From Comamonadaceae bacterium 2PF (lineage in GTDB: Bacteria; Pseudomonadota; Gammaproteobacteria; Burkholderiales; Burkholderiaceae_C), in the NCBI GenBank assembly GCA_005502875.1, contig SCMV01000001.1:124001-188000 (forward strand): 64,000 nucleotides of DNA. Direction: 5' to 3'. The position numbers and the translations under genes were made by a program. Of this stretch, positions 44,767-53,307 are shown in pieces. Numbering within the stretch: position 1 is the first letter of the stretch; each line of letters starts with the position of its first letter. The notes under the pieces are model-generated. The model was not told the DNA's origin, made no database searches, and saw only the letters and a list, made by a program, of their open reading frames with translations.

Positions 44767-45171
44767 TCATGGCCTGGTGGCGCTGCCTTCTGCCCACAGA
44801 GCCAGGGACTGCAGGCGCGGGCGCACGCGCAGGAAGCCACGGTAGGCCCATTCCAGCATGGGCAGTGCGCCGGGCAATCGGGCCACGCGCGCCAGCCATC
44901 GCCATCCAGGCAGGCGTGCCCACATGGCCACGAAAGCGGCAGCGCCGTCCAGCCGTGAGCCGTCGGCGCGCTGCACGTGAAAGCGCGCCAGCAGCTGGGC
45001 GCGCTCTTGCGGTGGCACGGGGCTGTGGTCCGCACTGACGTCGATGAAGCATAAGGCGCTCTCGGGGCGCTGCGCGGCCAGGCCCTGCACGTGCGCGATC
45101 TCGCGCCGGCACAGGGGGCAGGCGCCGTCGTAGAGGACGGTCAGAGCTTCGGGCTCGGAGGGGTGTTTCAC
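44767..45171 (-). CDS. DCC-family thiol oxidoreductase-like protein
   Basis: The 134-residue protein has the DUF393 signature YDGACPLCRREI, giving a thioredoxin-like CxxC (DCC family), and the family's later LLARFHVQRADGSRLDGAAAFV segment. Such proteins are predicted thiol-disulfide oxidoreductases of unknown substrate. The start is GTG 45171, with GGGAG six bases upstream. It converges with the LysR gene, with only 15 bases between stops. Confidence 0.9.
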   Translation of the reverse strand: MKHPSEPEALTVLYDGACPLCRREIAHVQGLAAQRPESALCFIDVSADHSPVPPQERAQLLARFHVQRADGSRLDGAAAFVAMWARLPGWRWLARVARLPGALPMLEWAYRGFLRVRPRLQSLALWAEGSATRP

Positions 45172-45403
45172 AGCGGCTCCCGGGTGTGCGGAAAGTTTAG
45201 GGCGCTGGCGGATGGCGGGGTGGCGTCAGTTTGGGGTCTTGGGGGCTTGCGTCCCGGGTTTCGCCGCATCAGCTTCGGGGTCCGGTTGAGACGGGTGGCG
45301 ATCAAGTCGCCATGCGTTGCGGTCCCGTGGTGCTGCATTTGAATGTCGCGAATGGGCGCGGTCGACCTGTTCAGGGAAGGCTAGGTCGTCAACCCCAATT
45401 CGT

Positions 45404-46720
45404 TCACAGCTTCGTGCGAAGCATGGCGCTCACTCGTTTGATGTCATCGCTGAACACGCCATGTTGTTGCGCGAGCTCGGGCCATCTCAAAAATGCTTCG
45501 ATCGTCTCTGCCAAGATCAGGCCCGGCTGACGGATACCGAACTTGGTGCCGACATCGATCAACTCTTGACGGGTGAAATCGTCACCCTTTCCCGCGATGA
45601 GCATCTGGTGCATGCGGGTGTAGTTGCTGCCTGCTGCAAAAGTCAGGTCATAGGCGGGGGAAAGCTCCCAACCTGATGAGGCATCGCGCATCAAGAAGGC
45701 AAAGTTCTTGACGTGATCGTCCTGGTTGCGCCCCACCACGTTGAAGAGCATGCGGCGAAACGCCTGCTCCAGCGCAGGGTGGCCCAGATTCAGTTCCATG
45801 ATCAAGCGAAACCAGGCCTCGTAGCTGTAGGACTGAGGCCTGTTGTAATCGACATGTGTCATGCCTGCCAGGCTGTGCATGTGGATCTTCTTGGTGCCGT
45901 CGCGATCGAAGCGTTTGGTCATGAAGTGGAACATGCCGCTGTCTTCTTCTTCCAGGAAGTCCACATCGGACATGTCGATCTTCAGCTGCTTTGCCAGCAG
46001 CGCGTAGGTGTACTCGATGCGGTTGAAGGGCTTGGCCTTGTTGTCCACCACATTGGCTGAGCCCACGCCATCGAACTTGATGAGCCAGGCCTCCTCGCCA
46101 TCGCGTGCCTGCGCAAAGCCCGAGCGCACACGCTTTTGGGTGCGGTCCCACAGGATCAGCGCCTTGGCTCTGGCGCCACCGGCTGAGCCACCTACGCGCA
46201 TGATCTCCTGCACTGCCTCGCCTGCACCGCCCTCGATCAGCCTGCGCGCTGATTCGACCAGTGTTTTCACCTCCAGCGCCTGCTCGTCTTCTGGCGTCTT
46301 GCGTTGCAGATGGGGCAAGTACTCCAGGGCACCCATGGCGCGGTTGCCCACGTACAGCAAGCGCTGCACCGGGCTGAGCGCCTTGTCTGGCTGGCCCAAC
46401 GCTTCAAAATAGCTGCGGATGATCAGGTTGCCGAACGTATCAGGAAGCGAGTCTGCCAGTGCGCCTGGCAGCCCCATGAAGGCCTCCATGCCGCGCAGCT
46501 CAGGGAACTCGAAGGTTCGCGATTGCAGCGGCAGGAATTTGGGTGAGATCGACACCCCTGCGGAGAGGTAGCCCGGCTCATACGAGAAGCCAATCCGCCC
46601 GCTGCGATATTCAGTGATCGTGCCCAGTTGCTGCCCCCACAGGTGCACGCGCGCTTGGGCAACCACGTCCAGGCTCGGCTTTGTCTTGCGTGATGGGCGC
46701 GGTTTCTTGTTGGCGTCCAT
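45404..46720 (-). CDS. hipA: HipA-family serine/threonine kinase toxin
   Basis: The 438-residue kinase has the N-terminal HipA subdomain (VHLWGQQLGTI, SPKFLPL), a nucleotide-binding Gly loop VGGSAGGARAKAL and the catalytic core GRNQDDHVKNFAF with AYDLTFA as the DFG-like metal site. HipA toxins phosphorylate aminoacyl-tRNA synthetases such as GltX and induce dormancy. Length is normal and all key residues are intact. The antitoxin hipB ends three bases before its ATG, so the pair is co-transcribed. The 232 bases between its stop and the DCC gene hold no coding signal that I can support. Confidence 0.95.
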   Translation of the reverse strand: MDANKKPRPSRKTKPSLDVVAQARVHLWGQQLGTITEYRSGRIGFSYEPGYLSAGVSISPKFLPLQSRTFEFPELRGMEAFMGLPGALADSLPDTFGNLIIRSYFEALGQPDKALSPVQRLLYVGNRAMGALEYLPHLQRKTPEDEQALEVKTLVESARRLIEGGAGEAVQEIMRVGGSAGGARAKALILWDRTQKRVRSGFAQARDGEEAWLIKFDGVGSANVVDNKAKPFNRIEYTYALLAKQLKIDMSDVDFLEEEDSGMFHFMTKRFDRDGTKKIHMHSLAGMTHVDYNRPQSYSYEAWFRLIMELNLGHPALEQAFRRMLFNVVGRNQDDHVKNFAFLMRDASSGWELSPAYDLTFAAGSNYTRMHQMLIAGKGDDFTRQELIDVGTKFGIRQPGLILAETIEAFLRWPELAQQHGVFSDDIKRVSAMLRTKL

Positions 46721-46723
46721 GGA

Positions 46724-47044
46724 TCAAGCCTTTTGCTTGCTTCGCGCACGACCCGCGCGCTGTCTCACCTGGCCTCGCCGGGAGAAAGCCTCACTGCCTG
46801 GCAGCGTGTCAGGCAGCACAGCATCCAACACACCCAGCATGTTCAGCTGGCGGAGCAGCTTGATGAGAGAGCTCAACCGCACATCGCCGCCGTTCTCGAT
46901 CTCCAGGATGGTTTTGCGGTTGACGCCCGCAGCCTCGGCCACTGCATCGACTGAGACGTTGCGATCCAGGCGACGTGCACGCAGGCGCATGCCTATTTCG
47001 ATCAGCACCTCATCATTTGTCAAATGATCCCCGATGGCGGACAT
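46724..47044 (-). CDS. hipB: HipB-family antitoxin, XRE-type regulator
   Basis: The 106-residue protein carries a helix-turn-helix (LRARRLDRNVSVDAVAEAAG, VNRKTILEIENG) and a longer C-terminal tail than E. coli HipB. It neutralises HipA and represses its own promoter by binding operators upstream. ATG 47044 was selected since it begins just before the HTH; the upstream frame carries no recognisable domain. The -10-like TATAGT (47077 to 47072) would give a leader of about 20 bases. Confidence 0.92.
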   Translation of the reverse strand: MSAIGDHLTNDEVLIEIGMRLRARRLDRNVSVDAVAEAAGVNRKTILEIENGGDVRLSSLIKLLRQLNMLGVLDAVLPDTLPGSEAFSRRGQVRQRAGRARSKQKA

Positions 47045-47071
47045 GGATGCATCCTGAAGCTGTTTAAGTCC

Positions 47072-47168
47072 ACTATACAGAACTTTATGAAATATTAATA
47101 ACATCATCCAACATGGCGGATGAAATATCAACAAACTGCATTTTTGGTCCGCATTTGTGGATGATGTT
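47072..47168. promoter_or_regulatory. hipBA promoter and candidate operator region
   Basis: On the minus strand TATAGT (47077 to 47072) is a good -10 for hipB in an AT-rich patch. Further out, AACATCATCCA (47100-47110) and TGGATGATGTT (47158-47168) are exact 11-base inverted repeats, and GGATGA at 47118 adds a half-site. HipB normally binds such inverted repeats. Confidence 0.4.
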
Positions 47169-47389
47169 TGGAACTTAACCTGCCGCAACACCCATCCCAG
47201 GCATTCCAGCTCAGCCGGAATGCTCGGGCAGTGTCGGAGCCCCGCCGCCGATCCATGGCAAATCTGTCCCCGGCCTGCCCGTTGATCACCCCGTTGACGG
47301 TGGCAAGATGGCCGCCAACAAAAAAGCAAGGGGTTGATCTGCGGTGCATGAACGGCGCTGCCGGCCGATCTCCCCGGCACCAGGGCCTC
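47169..47389. other. Leader of the helicase gene; no confident coding sequence
   Basis: Together with the hipBA control region this makes a 345-base gap between hipB and the helicase. The frame is open and continuous with the helicase (back to 47168) but the residues lack domain character. A hairpin of GCATTCC (47201-47207) and GGAATGC (47217-47223) with a nine-base loop is the only clear structure. Helicase starts at 47348 or upstream cannot be excluded. Confidence 0.5.
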
Positions 47390-50116
47390 ATGACGCAAGA
47401 CAGCCGCGTGTCCATCCACATCCAGGGGCAGGACCGAACCCACCAGATCAAGGACTGGGCCATCCGCTGGAGCGAGCCAAGGCAGGCGCTCGTGCTCACC
47501 TGTCAATTCCACTCCGACAAGTCGTTCACCAGCTTGCTGAGCGACTGCTGCATCGCCCCCTGCACAGAGATGGATCGGCCCATGCTGTTCAAGCAGGGCA
47601 GCGCCACGGTCAGCGCGCTCGACAAGGCCGTCGTGCATGGTGGCAAGTACGCCGTGGTTCACTACCCTGGCAGCGCCAAGCCCTACGTTTTCAGGCTGGA
47701 CGGCAAGGTGACGCTGCAGCCGCGCTCACCGATGAAGGACAGCGACGTGTTCCGCTACTTCGTGTCGGTGGCCCAGGCCAGGGCAGAGCAAGCCTCGTCA
47801 CCTGAGCAGCAGCAGATCGCGGCCAATGTGGTCAAGCAGCTCGACAAGCTGCCACCCGTTGCCGACTCCGCCTTGCATGCCTACTGCACCGGTCAGCTTG
47901 CCCCCACGGTGCCAGTCGGGCCTTTGATCTACCCGTTCGGGGTCAACGCCAGTCAACTGGTGGCCGTCGAGCGCGCTTTGGGCTCACAGGTCAGTGTGAT
48001 CGAAGGGCCGCCTGGAACCGGCAAGACGCAAACGATCCTGAACATCATCGCCAATGTGCTGGTTCGGGGGCAGTCGGTGGCGGTGGTCTCCAACAACAAC
48101 GCAGCCGTTCAGAACGTTGTTGAGAAGCTGGACAAGGCCGGGTTGGGGCACGTGGCGGCTCGGCTGGGCAGCAAAGAGCTGCGCGAGAAGTTCTTCGCGG
48201 ACTTGCCTGCTGCACCCACAGGCGAGCCCGACCTCGCTCCGACTTTGGAAGAGCTGCAGGGCACGTTGACGCAACTCAAGGGTCAACTGGAAGCCTTCAA
48301 TGCCGCCGCTCGATGGCAGGCGGAGCTCGACGAGGTCGCCATCGAGCAGCGCCATTTGCTGCAGTGGCAGCAGGACAACCCGGCCAATCGGTTGCCCAGC
48401 CTGGACCGGTATGGTTTGTCTGCGAGCCAGGCAGTGGACCTCATGGCTTACCTGTCGCACCTGCGAGGGCGGAGCATCCGGCTGCGCGATCGCTTCGCAT
48501 TGTTCCGCCAGTTCAGGATCTTGCGGACCCGGCCATTTGGAGACGCAAGCAGGCGACAGGCCTTTGTGCGCGCCTTGCAGCGCCGGTTCTACGACCAATC
48601 CTTGCGGGACAAGGAGGCCGCCTTGGCCGAATGTCGAGCCACATTGAGCCGTGGCGACTTCCATGTGTTGCTGGAGACCTTGACGACCGGTTCGATGCGC
48701 CGCTTGAAGCGGCACCTCCATGACCACCTGCGTGCAGGCGAGGTTTTCGATGCCACCACCTACCGTCGCAACTTCGATGGCTTCCTCAGGCGCTTTCCAG
48801 TTCTGTGCAGCGGCACGCATTCCATCGTCAACTCGATCGCGCCAGGGGCTTTGCTCGACTGCGTCATCATCGATGAGGCCTCGCTGCAAGACATCGTGCC
48901 GGGCATCTTGGCGCTGGGCTGTGCGAAGCACATCGTCATCGTTGGCGATCGCAGGCAGCTGCCGCACATCCCCTTGCGTCTGGGCATGACGGCTCCAGCG
49001 GATGCGTGGGACTGCGAGAAGCACAGCCTGCTTGATTCCTGTTTGGCTGTTTTCCGGGGCACCGTGCCGGTGACCTTGCTCAAGGAGCACTACCGGTGCC
49101 ACCCCCGAATCATCCAGTTCTGCAACCAGCAGTTCTATGACAACGAGCTGATCCCGATGACGCGAGACAAGGGGGAGCAGGCCCTGCGGTTGGTGGTCAC
49201 GGCCAAGGGCAACCATGCGCGACGGACCACCAACTTGCGCGAGCTCGAATCGGTCATGCAGGTGCTGGAGGATGCTGGCGAGTCCTCGTGGACGGGCGAG
49301 GACGGCCGGGGATTCATTGCACCATTTCGAGCCCAGGTCAAGCTGTCCGGGAGTCGATTGCCCAATGACTTCGTGCGCGACACCGTTCACAAGTTTCAGG
49401 GCCGGGAGTGCGATGAGATCGTGTTCTCTACCGTGCTGGACAAGAGTTGCCATGATGAGGAAATGCGTGGCTTCGTGGACAACCCGTGCATGGTCAACGT
49501 GGCGGTGTCCAGGGCAAAACACCACTTCACCTTGGTGACAGGAGACGATGTTTTCTCGGCCCACAATGGGTCGATCGCAGCCTTGGTGCGCTACATCAGC
49601 TACCACGCTGACGACGACCAGATCCATCGATCACCCGTGGTTTCGGCTTTTGACTTGCTCTACACGGAGCACGACCAGTCGCTGGCGCGGCTGCACGCCA
49701 GGCTGCGCCCGGAGGACTCGCCTTTCAAGTCCGAGCAGATCGTGGCTCAGCTGTTGCGCGATGCTTTGTCGAATCCTGCCGCCCGGGCGTTGACCTTCCA
49801 CGGGCAGGTTCCTTTGAACCAAGTGGCTGCTTGCCACAACCCTGCCCTGACAGACAGCGAGCGAACATTCATGGCGAACCAGGCAAGCTGCGACTTCGTC
49901 GTTTACTTCAAGGTGGGTAAAACGCCGGTCGGTGTGGTCGAGGTGGATGGCGGCTCGCACGAGTTGCCGGAGCAGATCAGGCGTGATGCCCTCAAGAACA
50001 GCATCCTCGAGAAATGCAACATCCCTTTGCTGCGTCTGAGAACGGTCGAAGGGCACATTGAAGATCGGCTGGCTGCGTTCCTGGCCCAGTGGGCAAGCAA
50101 CGCAGCCGGCCATTGA
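47390..50116 (+). CDS. SF1 helicase (UPF1/DNA2-like) with DUF2726-like nuclease C-terminus
   Basis: About 908 residues. The N-terminal ~190 residues are unassigned. Walker A GPPGTGKT (about 206-213), Walker B VIIDEAS (about 493), VGDRRQLPHI, EHYRCHPRIIQFC, VHKFQGRECDEIVFST and NVAVSRAKHHFTLV are motifs I to VI of SF1B helicases. The last ~120 residues (CDFVVYF, GVVEVDGGSH, RRDALKNSILEK, IPLLRLRT) resemble DUF2726, a PD-(D/E)xK-like fold. ATG 47390 fits the beginning of coherent sequence; 47348 is an alternative. It is divergent from hipBA. Helicase-nuclease fusions are frequent in phage-defence loci, so this is a plausible defence gene, but no known named system was recognised. Confidence 0.85.
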   Translation: MTQDSRVSIHIQGQDRTHQIKDWAIRWSEPRQALVLTCQFHSDKSFTSLLSDCCIAPCTEMDRPMLFKQGSATVSALDKAVVHGGKYAVVHYPGSAKPYVFRLDGKVTLQPRSPMKDSDVFRYFVSVAQARAEQASSPEQQQIAANVVKQLDKLPPVADSALHAYCTGQLAPTVPVGPLIYPFGVNASQLVAVERALGSQVSVIEGPPGTGKTQTILNIIANVLVRGQSVAVVSNNNAAVQNVVEKLDKAGLGHVAARLGSKELREKFFADLPAAPTGEPDLAPTLEELQGTLTQLKGQLEAFNAAARWQAELDEVAIEQRHLLQWQQDNPANRLPSLDRYGLSASQAVDLMAYLSHLRGRSIRLRDRFALFRQFRILRTRPFGDASRRQAFVRALQRRFYDQSLRDKEAALAECRATLSRGDFHVLLETLTTGSMRRLKRHLHDHLRAGEVFDATTYRRNFDGFLRRFPVLCSGTHSIVNSIAPGALLDCVIIDEASLQDIVPGILALGCAKHIVIVGDRRQLPHIPLRLGMTAPADAWDCEKHSLLDSCLAVFRGTVPVTLLKEHYRCHPRIIQFCNQQFYDNELIPMTRDKGEQALRLVVTAKGNHARRTTNLRELESVMQVLEDAGESSWTGEDGRGFIAPFRAQVKLSGSRLPNDFVRDTVHKFQGRECDEIVFSTVLDKSCHDEEMRGFVDNPCMVNVAVSRAKHHFTLVTGDDVFSAHNGSIAALVRYISYHADDDQIHRSPVVSAFDLLYTEHDQSLARLHARLRPEDSPFKSEQIVAQLLRDALSNPAARALTFHGQVPLNQVAACHNPALTDSERTFMANQASCDFVVYFKVGKTPVGVVEVDGGSHELPEQIRRDALKNSILEKCNIPLLRLRTVEGHIEDRLAAFLAQWASNAAGH

Positions 50117-50307
50117 GCGGAGCGCCCGAGGCTCCCTGACGAAATGGAAAATGCGAATCACATGACTCGGATCACTCTTTTGCTTTCTGCACTGGCCATC
50201 ACGACACGGGCATCCAGATCGCTGCCACGTTCCCGGTCGAGCCGTCATGCAACCAGGAGCTTCATGCGCGGCGTTTCGTCGAGTCCGCACGCCTTCGCTG
50301 AGCGACC

Positions 50308-50715
50308 ATGAAGCACCTGTCGCGCGCATGGGCCGCACCGGTGACCTTGCTGGGCCTGATGCTGGCGCTGGTGCTGTCGGTGGTCGCCCGCACGCGCTGG
50401 CAGGTCGTGGCGGGTGTCATCGAGGTTTCGCCGCGCCATGCGCCCGCCGCGCGCGGCGTGGGCCGCCTGCGCAAGCTGCCTTTCGACGCCATCACCTTGG
50501 GGCATGTCGTCATCGGTGCCAGCCCGGCTTGCCTGCATGCCTTGCGTGCGCACGAACACGCGCACGTCCGTCAGTACGAGCGATGGGGTGTGTTCCTGCT
50601 GCTCGCGTACCCATTGGCCAGCGCATGCATACTGGCGCTGGGGCGCCGGCCCTACCTGGACAACCCCTTCGAAGTCCAGGCCAGGGAAGCGGAGCGCCGT
50701 TCTCTCCCTCGGTGA
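50308..50715 (+). CDS. Small membrane protein with HExxH-type motif
   Basis: A 135-residue protein with a hydrophobic N-terminal segment (about 10-27) and a second one near 93-110. Between them RAHEHAHVRQYERWG contains HEHAH, the gluzincin HExxH pattern, which suggests a metal site. The C-terminal YLDNPFEVQAREAE resembles a conserved end of a family of small bacterial proteins I have seen but cannot name. A metallopeptidase function is possible, not shown. The opposite strand has a longer open frame (50245-51150), but it lies under the next gene. Confidence 0.75.
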   Translation: MKHLSRAWAAPVTLLGLMLALVLSVVARTRWQVVAGVIEVSPRHAPAARGVGRLRKLPFDAITLGHVVIGASPACLHALRAHEHAHVRQYERWGVFLLLAYPLASACILALGRRPYLDNPFEVQAREAERRSLPR

Positions 50716-50720
50716 TCGCT

Positions 50721-53141
50721 TCAGCTGCCTTGGCTGGCGGCCACGCACAAGCGATTGCGGCCCCCATCCTTGGCCGCGTACAAGGCCTGGTCGGCCTGCG
50801 CCAGCCACGCATCCGGTGACCCCAGCCCCTCGCGCCACTCGCACAGCCCGATGCTCACGCTCACGCTGACCTGGTGCCCGCCAAGCGTGACCACCCGCTC
50901 TGCCAGCATCTGCCGGATGCGCTCCAGCGGGATGACGGCCTCTTGCGCGCTGGTCGATGGCAGCAGCACGGCGAACTCCTCGCCGCCCACGCGCGCGGCC
51001 AGGTCGCTCTCGCGCAGCACCTCCAGCAGCACCGCTGAGAACGCCTTGAGCACCGCGTCGCCCATGGCGTGACCGTGGCGGTCGTTGACCTGCTTGAAGT
51101 GATCGAGGTCCATCAGCGCGATGGTGGCAGGGGTGCCGTAGCGTCGGCATTGCGCCAGCAGGCTGTCGGTCACGTCAAAGAAGCGGCGGCGGTTGGCCAG
51201 CCCCGTCAGCGCATCGACCGTGGCCTGGCGCACCAGTTGCCGCTCCACCCGGGCGCGCTCTTCTTCCACCGCGCGCGCATGGATCAAGGTGCCCAGGGTC
51301 AGCGTCAGCGGCTCCAGCATCTGCACCATCGCGGGCTCGTAGCCCTCTTGTCGGTTGCCCAGGGCCAGCAGGCCCAGCACCTTGCCGTCGTGGCGCAAGG
51401 GGATGCCCATGAAGCTCTGCAACGGCGGGATGCCGGGAGGGTTGGTGTTCTGGCCGGGGTGGTTGATGGCGTCGTTGGTGCACACCACGGTGTTGTGCCG
51501 GATCACGTAGCCGAACAGGTTGTCGAGTTCGGTGAAGAGCACGCCTTGCGCAGCGTGTTTGTGGCGTTGCTGCCAGTGGTGGCTGGAGGTGTCCCAGCTC
51601 AGGTTGGACACCGATGGCACCCGCAGGGCTGCGCTGCCGTCTGGTGCAGGCTCGAGGATGCCGATGAAGCCGAAGCGGCTCTCGGTGAGCTCCAGCAGCG
51701 GCTCGAACAGGCCTTCGCAAGCGATGGCCAGGCTCTTGTCCTGCAAGAAGGTGCGCTGCGCCACGTTGACCAGCGACAGCAGCTTTTGCTGACGGCGGCG
51801 AAGTTCGTCGGCTGCCTTGGTTTCGGTGATGTCGATGAGCGTGCCCACCACGCGGGCGGGGCGCCCCAGGTTGTCGCGTGAGACCAGCCGGGCGCAGCTT
51901 TGCACCCAGATGTAGTGCCCTTCGCGGTGGCGGATGCGGTACTCGACCGAGAACAGCTCGTTGCGCGCGGCGATCTCGGCGTCGCTCATGGCCAGGCGCT
52001 TGGCCGCCTTCTCGATCACGGCGGGGCGGTCGAAGGGGTGGACCAGGGCCATCCAGGCGTCGGTCGAGAGCTCGAACTCTTCATGGCGCAAGCCGAGCAT
52101 GCGGGCCACGCGGGGGTTGCAAAGGCGCTTTTGGGTGATCAGGTCCATGTCCCAGGCGCCGATGCGCGCCGACTCCATGGCCAGGTGCAGGCGCTCGTTG
52201 GTGGTGGCGATGGTGGTCTCGAGCTGCTTTTGCCGGCTGGCGTCGCTCAGGTAGCCGCGGATGCGCTGCAGCTTGCCTTGCGGGTCGTGGTCGCCCACGG
52301 TGATGAGCTGCAGCCAGCGCCCGCTCAGGTTGAGGCGAAAGCGGGTCTGGTTGTGGGCAGAGCGGTCCGGGGCCGGGTGCTGGTGGCTGAGCAAGGCCAG
52401 GCGAACATCTTCGGCGTCGCGCGGGTCAACGCAGGTGTGAAGCGACGCGCCTGCCAGCAGGGCCATGGCCACTTCGGGGCCCACGATGCCCGCCAGGTTG
52501 TCCGAGCGGTGCTTGATGCGGGGCTGCGTGGGGTGGTTGTCCCAGATGAGCGCGGCAAAAGGCCCGTCTGCAAACAGCTCGCGTTCGCGGGCGGCGTCGA
52601 GCTGAACCTGGCGCAGCCGAATGGCGTCGCAGACCACGTGGGCCATGTCCGCCAGGATGGCGCGTTGATCGGCGCCGAAATCGGCCCGGGGCCGCTGGTC
52701 GAGCACACACAGGGTGCCCACCACCTCGCCATGGATCAACAAGGGCGCGCCGGCGTAGAAGCGCAAGGGGTTGGAGGCGCGGCGCACCAGGGCGTGTTGG
52801 GCATGCGTCGGGTCCACGCTCAGGTCGGGGCAGACGATGGTGCTGCCGGCCTGGACAACCTGGCTGCACAGGCTGCCATGGCGGGGGGCTTCGGCCAGCG
52901 TCACGCCGACACGGGATTTGAACCAGAGGCGGTCGCGGTCGACCAGCGAAATCAGGCAGACGGGGGCGCCGAGGCTGCGGGCCGTGACGGCGGTCAGCCG
53001 GTCGAGTTCGGCATCGGGCGGGGTGTCGAGCAGCTCCAGCCGTGCCAGCGCGCGCAGGCGGGCGGCCTCTTGCGCTGGCGGGCCTGCGGGTCGGTCGGCC
53101 CTTTGCTCTGCCGGGTGCGAGGCTGGCACAGAGGGGTTCAT
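50721..53141 (-). CDS. GAF/PAS/GGDEF diguanylate cyclase
   Basis: The 806-residue soluble protein has a GAF domain at about 30-180 (FYAGAPLLIHGEVVGTLCVL), a PAS region at about 200-310, another PAS/PAC at about 325-450, a GAF domain at about 455-620 and a C-terminal GGDEF domain. The active site is RVGGEEFAVLLPS near 718, a normal GGEEF, so c-di-GMP synthesis is expected. The upstream RxxD inhibitory site is not visible. AAGGAG lies six bases before ATG 53141. It is divergent from the aminotransferase gene. Confidence 0.94.
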   Translation of the reverse strand: MNPSVPASHPAEQRADRPAGPPAQEAARLRALARLELLDTPPDAELDRLTAVTARSLGAPVCLISLVDRDRLWFKSRVGVTLAEAPRHGSLCSQVVQAGSTIVCPDLSVDPTHAQHALVRRASNPLRFYAGAPLLIHGEVVGTLCVLDQRPRADFGADQRAILADMAHVVCDAIRLRQVQLDAARERELFADGPFAALIWDNHPTQPRIKHRSDNLAGIVGPEVAMALLAGASLHTCVDPRDAEDVRLALLSHQHPAPDRSAHNQTRFRLNLSGRWLQLITVGDHDPQGKLQRIRGYLSDASRQKQLETTIATTNERLHLAMESARIGAWDMDLITQKRLCNPRVARMLGLRHEEFELSTDAWMALVHPFDRPAVIEKAAKRLAMSDAEIAARNELFSVEYRIRHREGHYIWVQSCARLVSRDNLGRPARVVGTLIDITETKAADELRRRQQKLLSLVNVAQRTFLQDKSLAIACEGLFEPLLELTESRFGFIGILEPAPDGSAALRVPSVSNLSWDTSSHHWQQRHKHAAQGVLFTELDNLFGYVIRHNTVVCTNDAINHPGQNTNPPGIPPLQSFMGIPLRHDGKVLGLLALGNRQEGYEPAMVQMLEPLTLTLGTLIHARAVEEERARVERQLVRQATVDALTGLANRRRFFDVTDSLLAQCRRYGTPATIALMDLDHFKQVNDRHGHAMGDAVLKAFSAVLLEVLRESDLAARVGGEEFAVLLPSTSAQEAVIPLERIRQMLAERVVTLGGHQVSVSVSIGLCEWREGLGSPDAWLAQADQALYAAKDGGRNRLCVAASQGS

Positions 53142-53258
53142 GTGGCTCCTTGTGGGAGGCATTGACGCTGCTGCACAGGCCGCTCCCTGAACCCATCATC
53201 GGCAGCCTGGGCGCGAAACTGGAGGGTGACCCCACGCGCTCTGGGGATGTGCCCCCGC

Positions 53259-53264
53259 GATAAT
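53259..53264 (+). promoter_or_regulatory. Probable -10 element of the aminotransferase promoter
   Basis: GATAAT lies 43 bases before ATG 53308, which puts the transcript start at about 53271 and leaves a ~37-base leader with AGGAG before the ATG. No clear -35 hexamer is seen. A short GGGG/CCCC hairpin overlaps it upstream. Confidence 0.35.
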
Positions 53265-53307
53265 GCGCATTGCCTCATTTCCTTCCTGCTGTGCCCCAGG
53301 AGCCAAC

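Noticed and set aside
45172-45403. Possible small gene or RNA between the DCC gene and hipA
   Set aside because: No open frame with domain character, no tRNA-like cloverleaf and no strong stem-loop was found in the 232 bases.
50245-51150. A 301-codon minus-strand frame overlapping the small membrane protein and the GGDEF gene
   Set aside because: It overlaps two better genes and lacks any motif.
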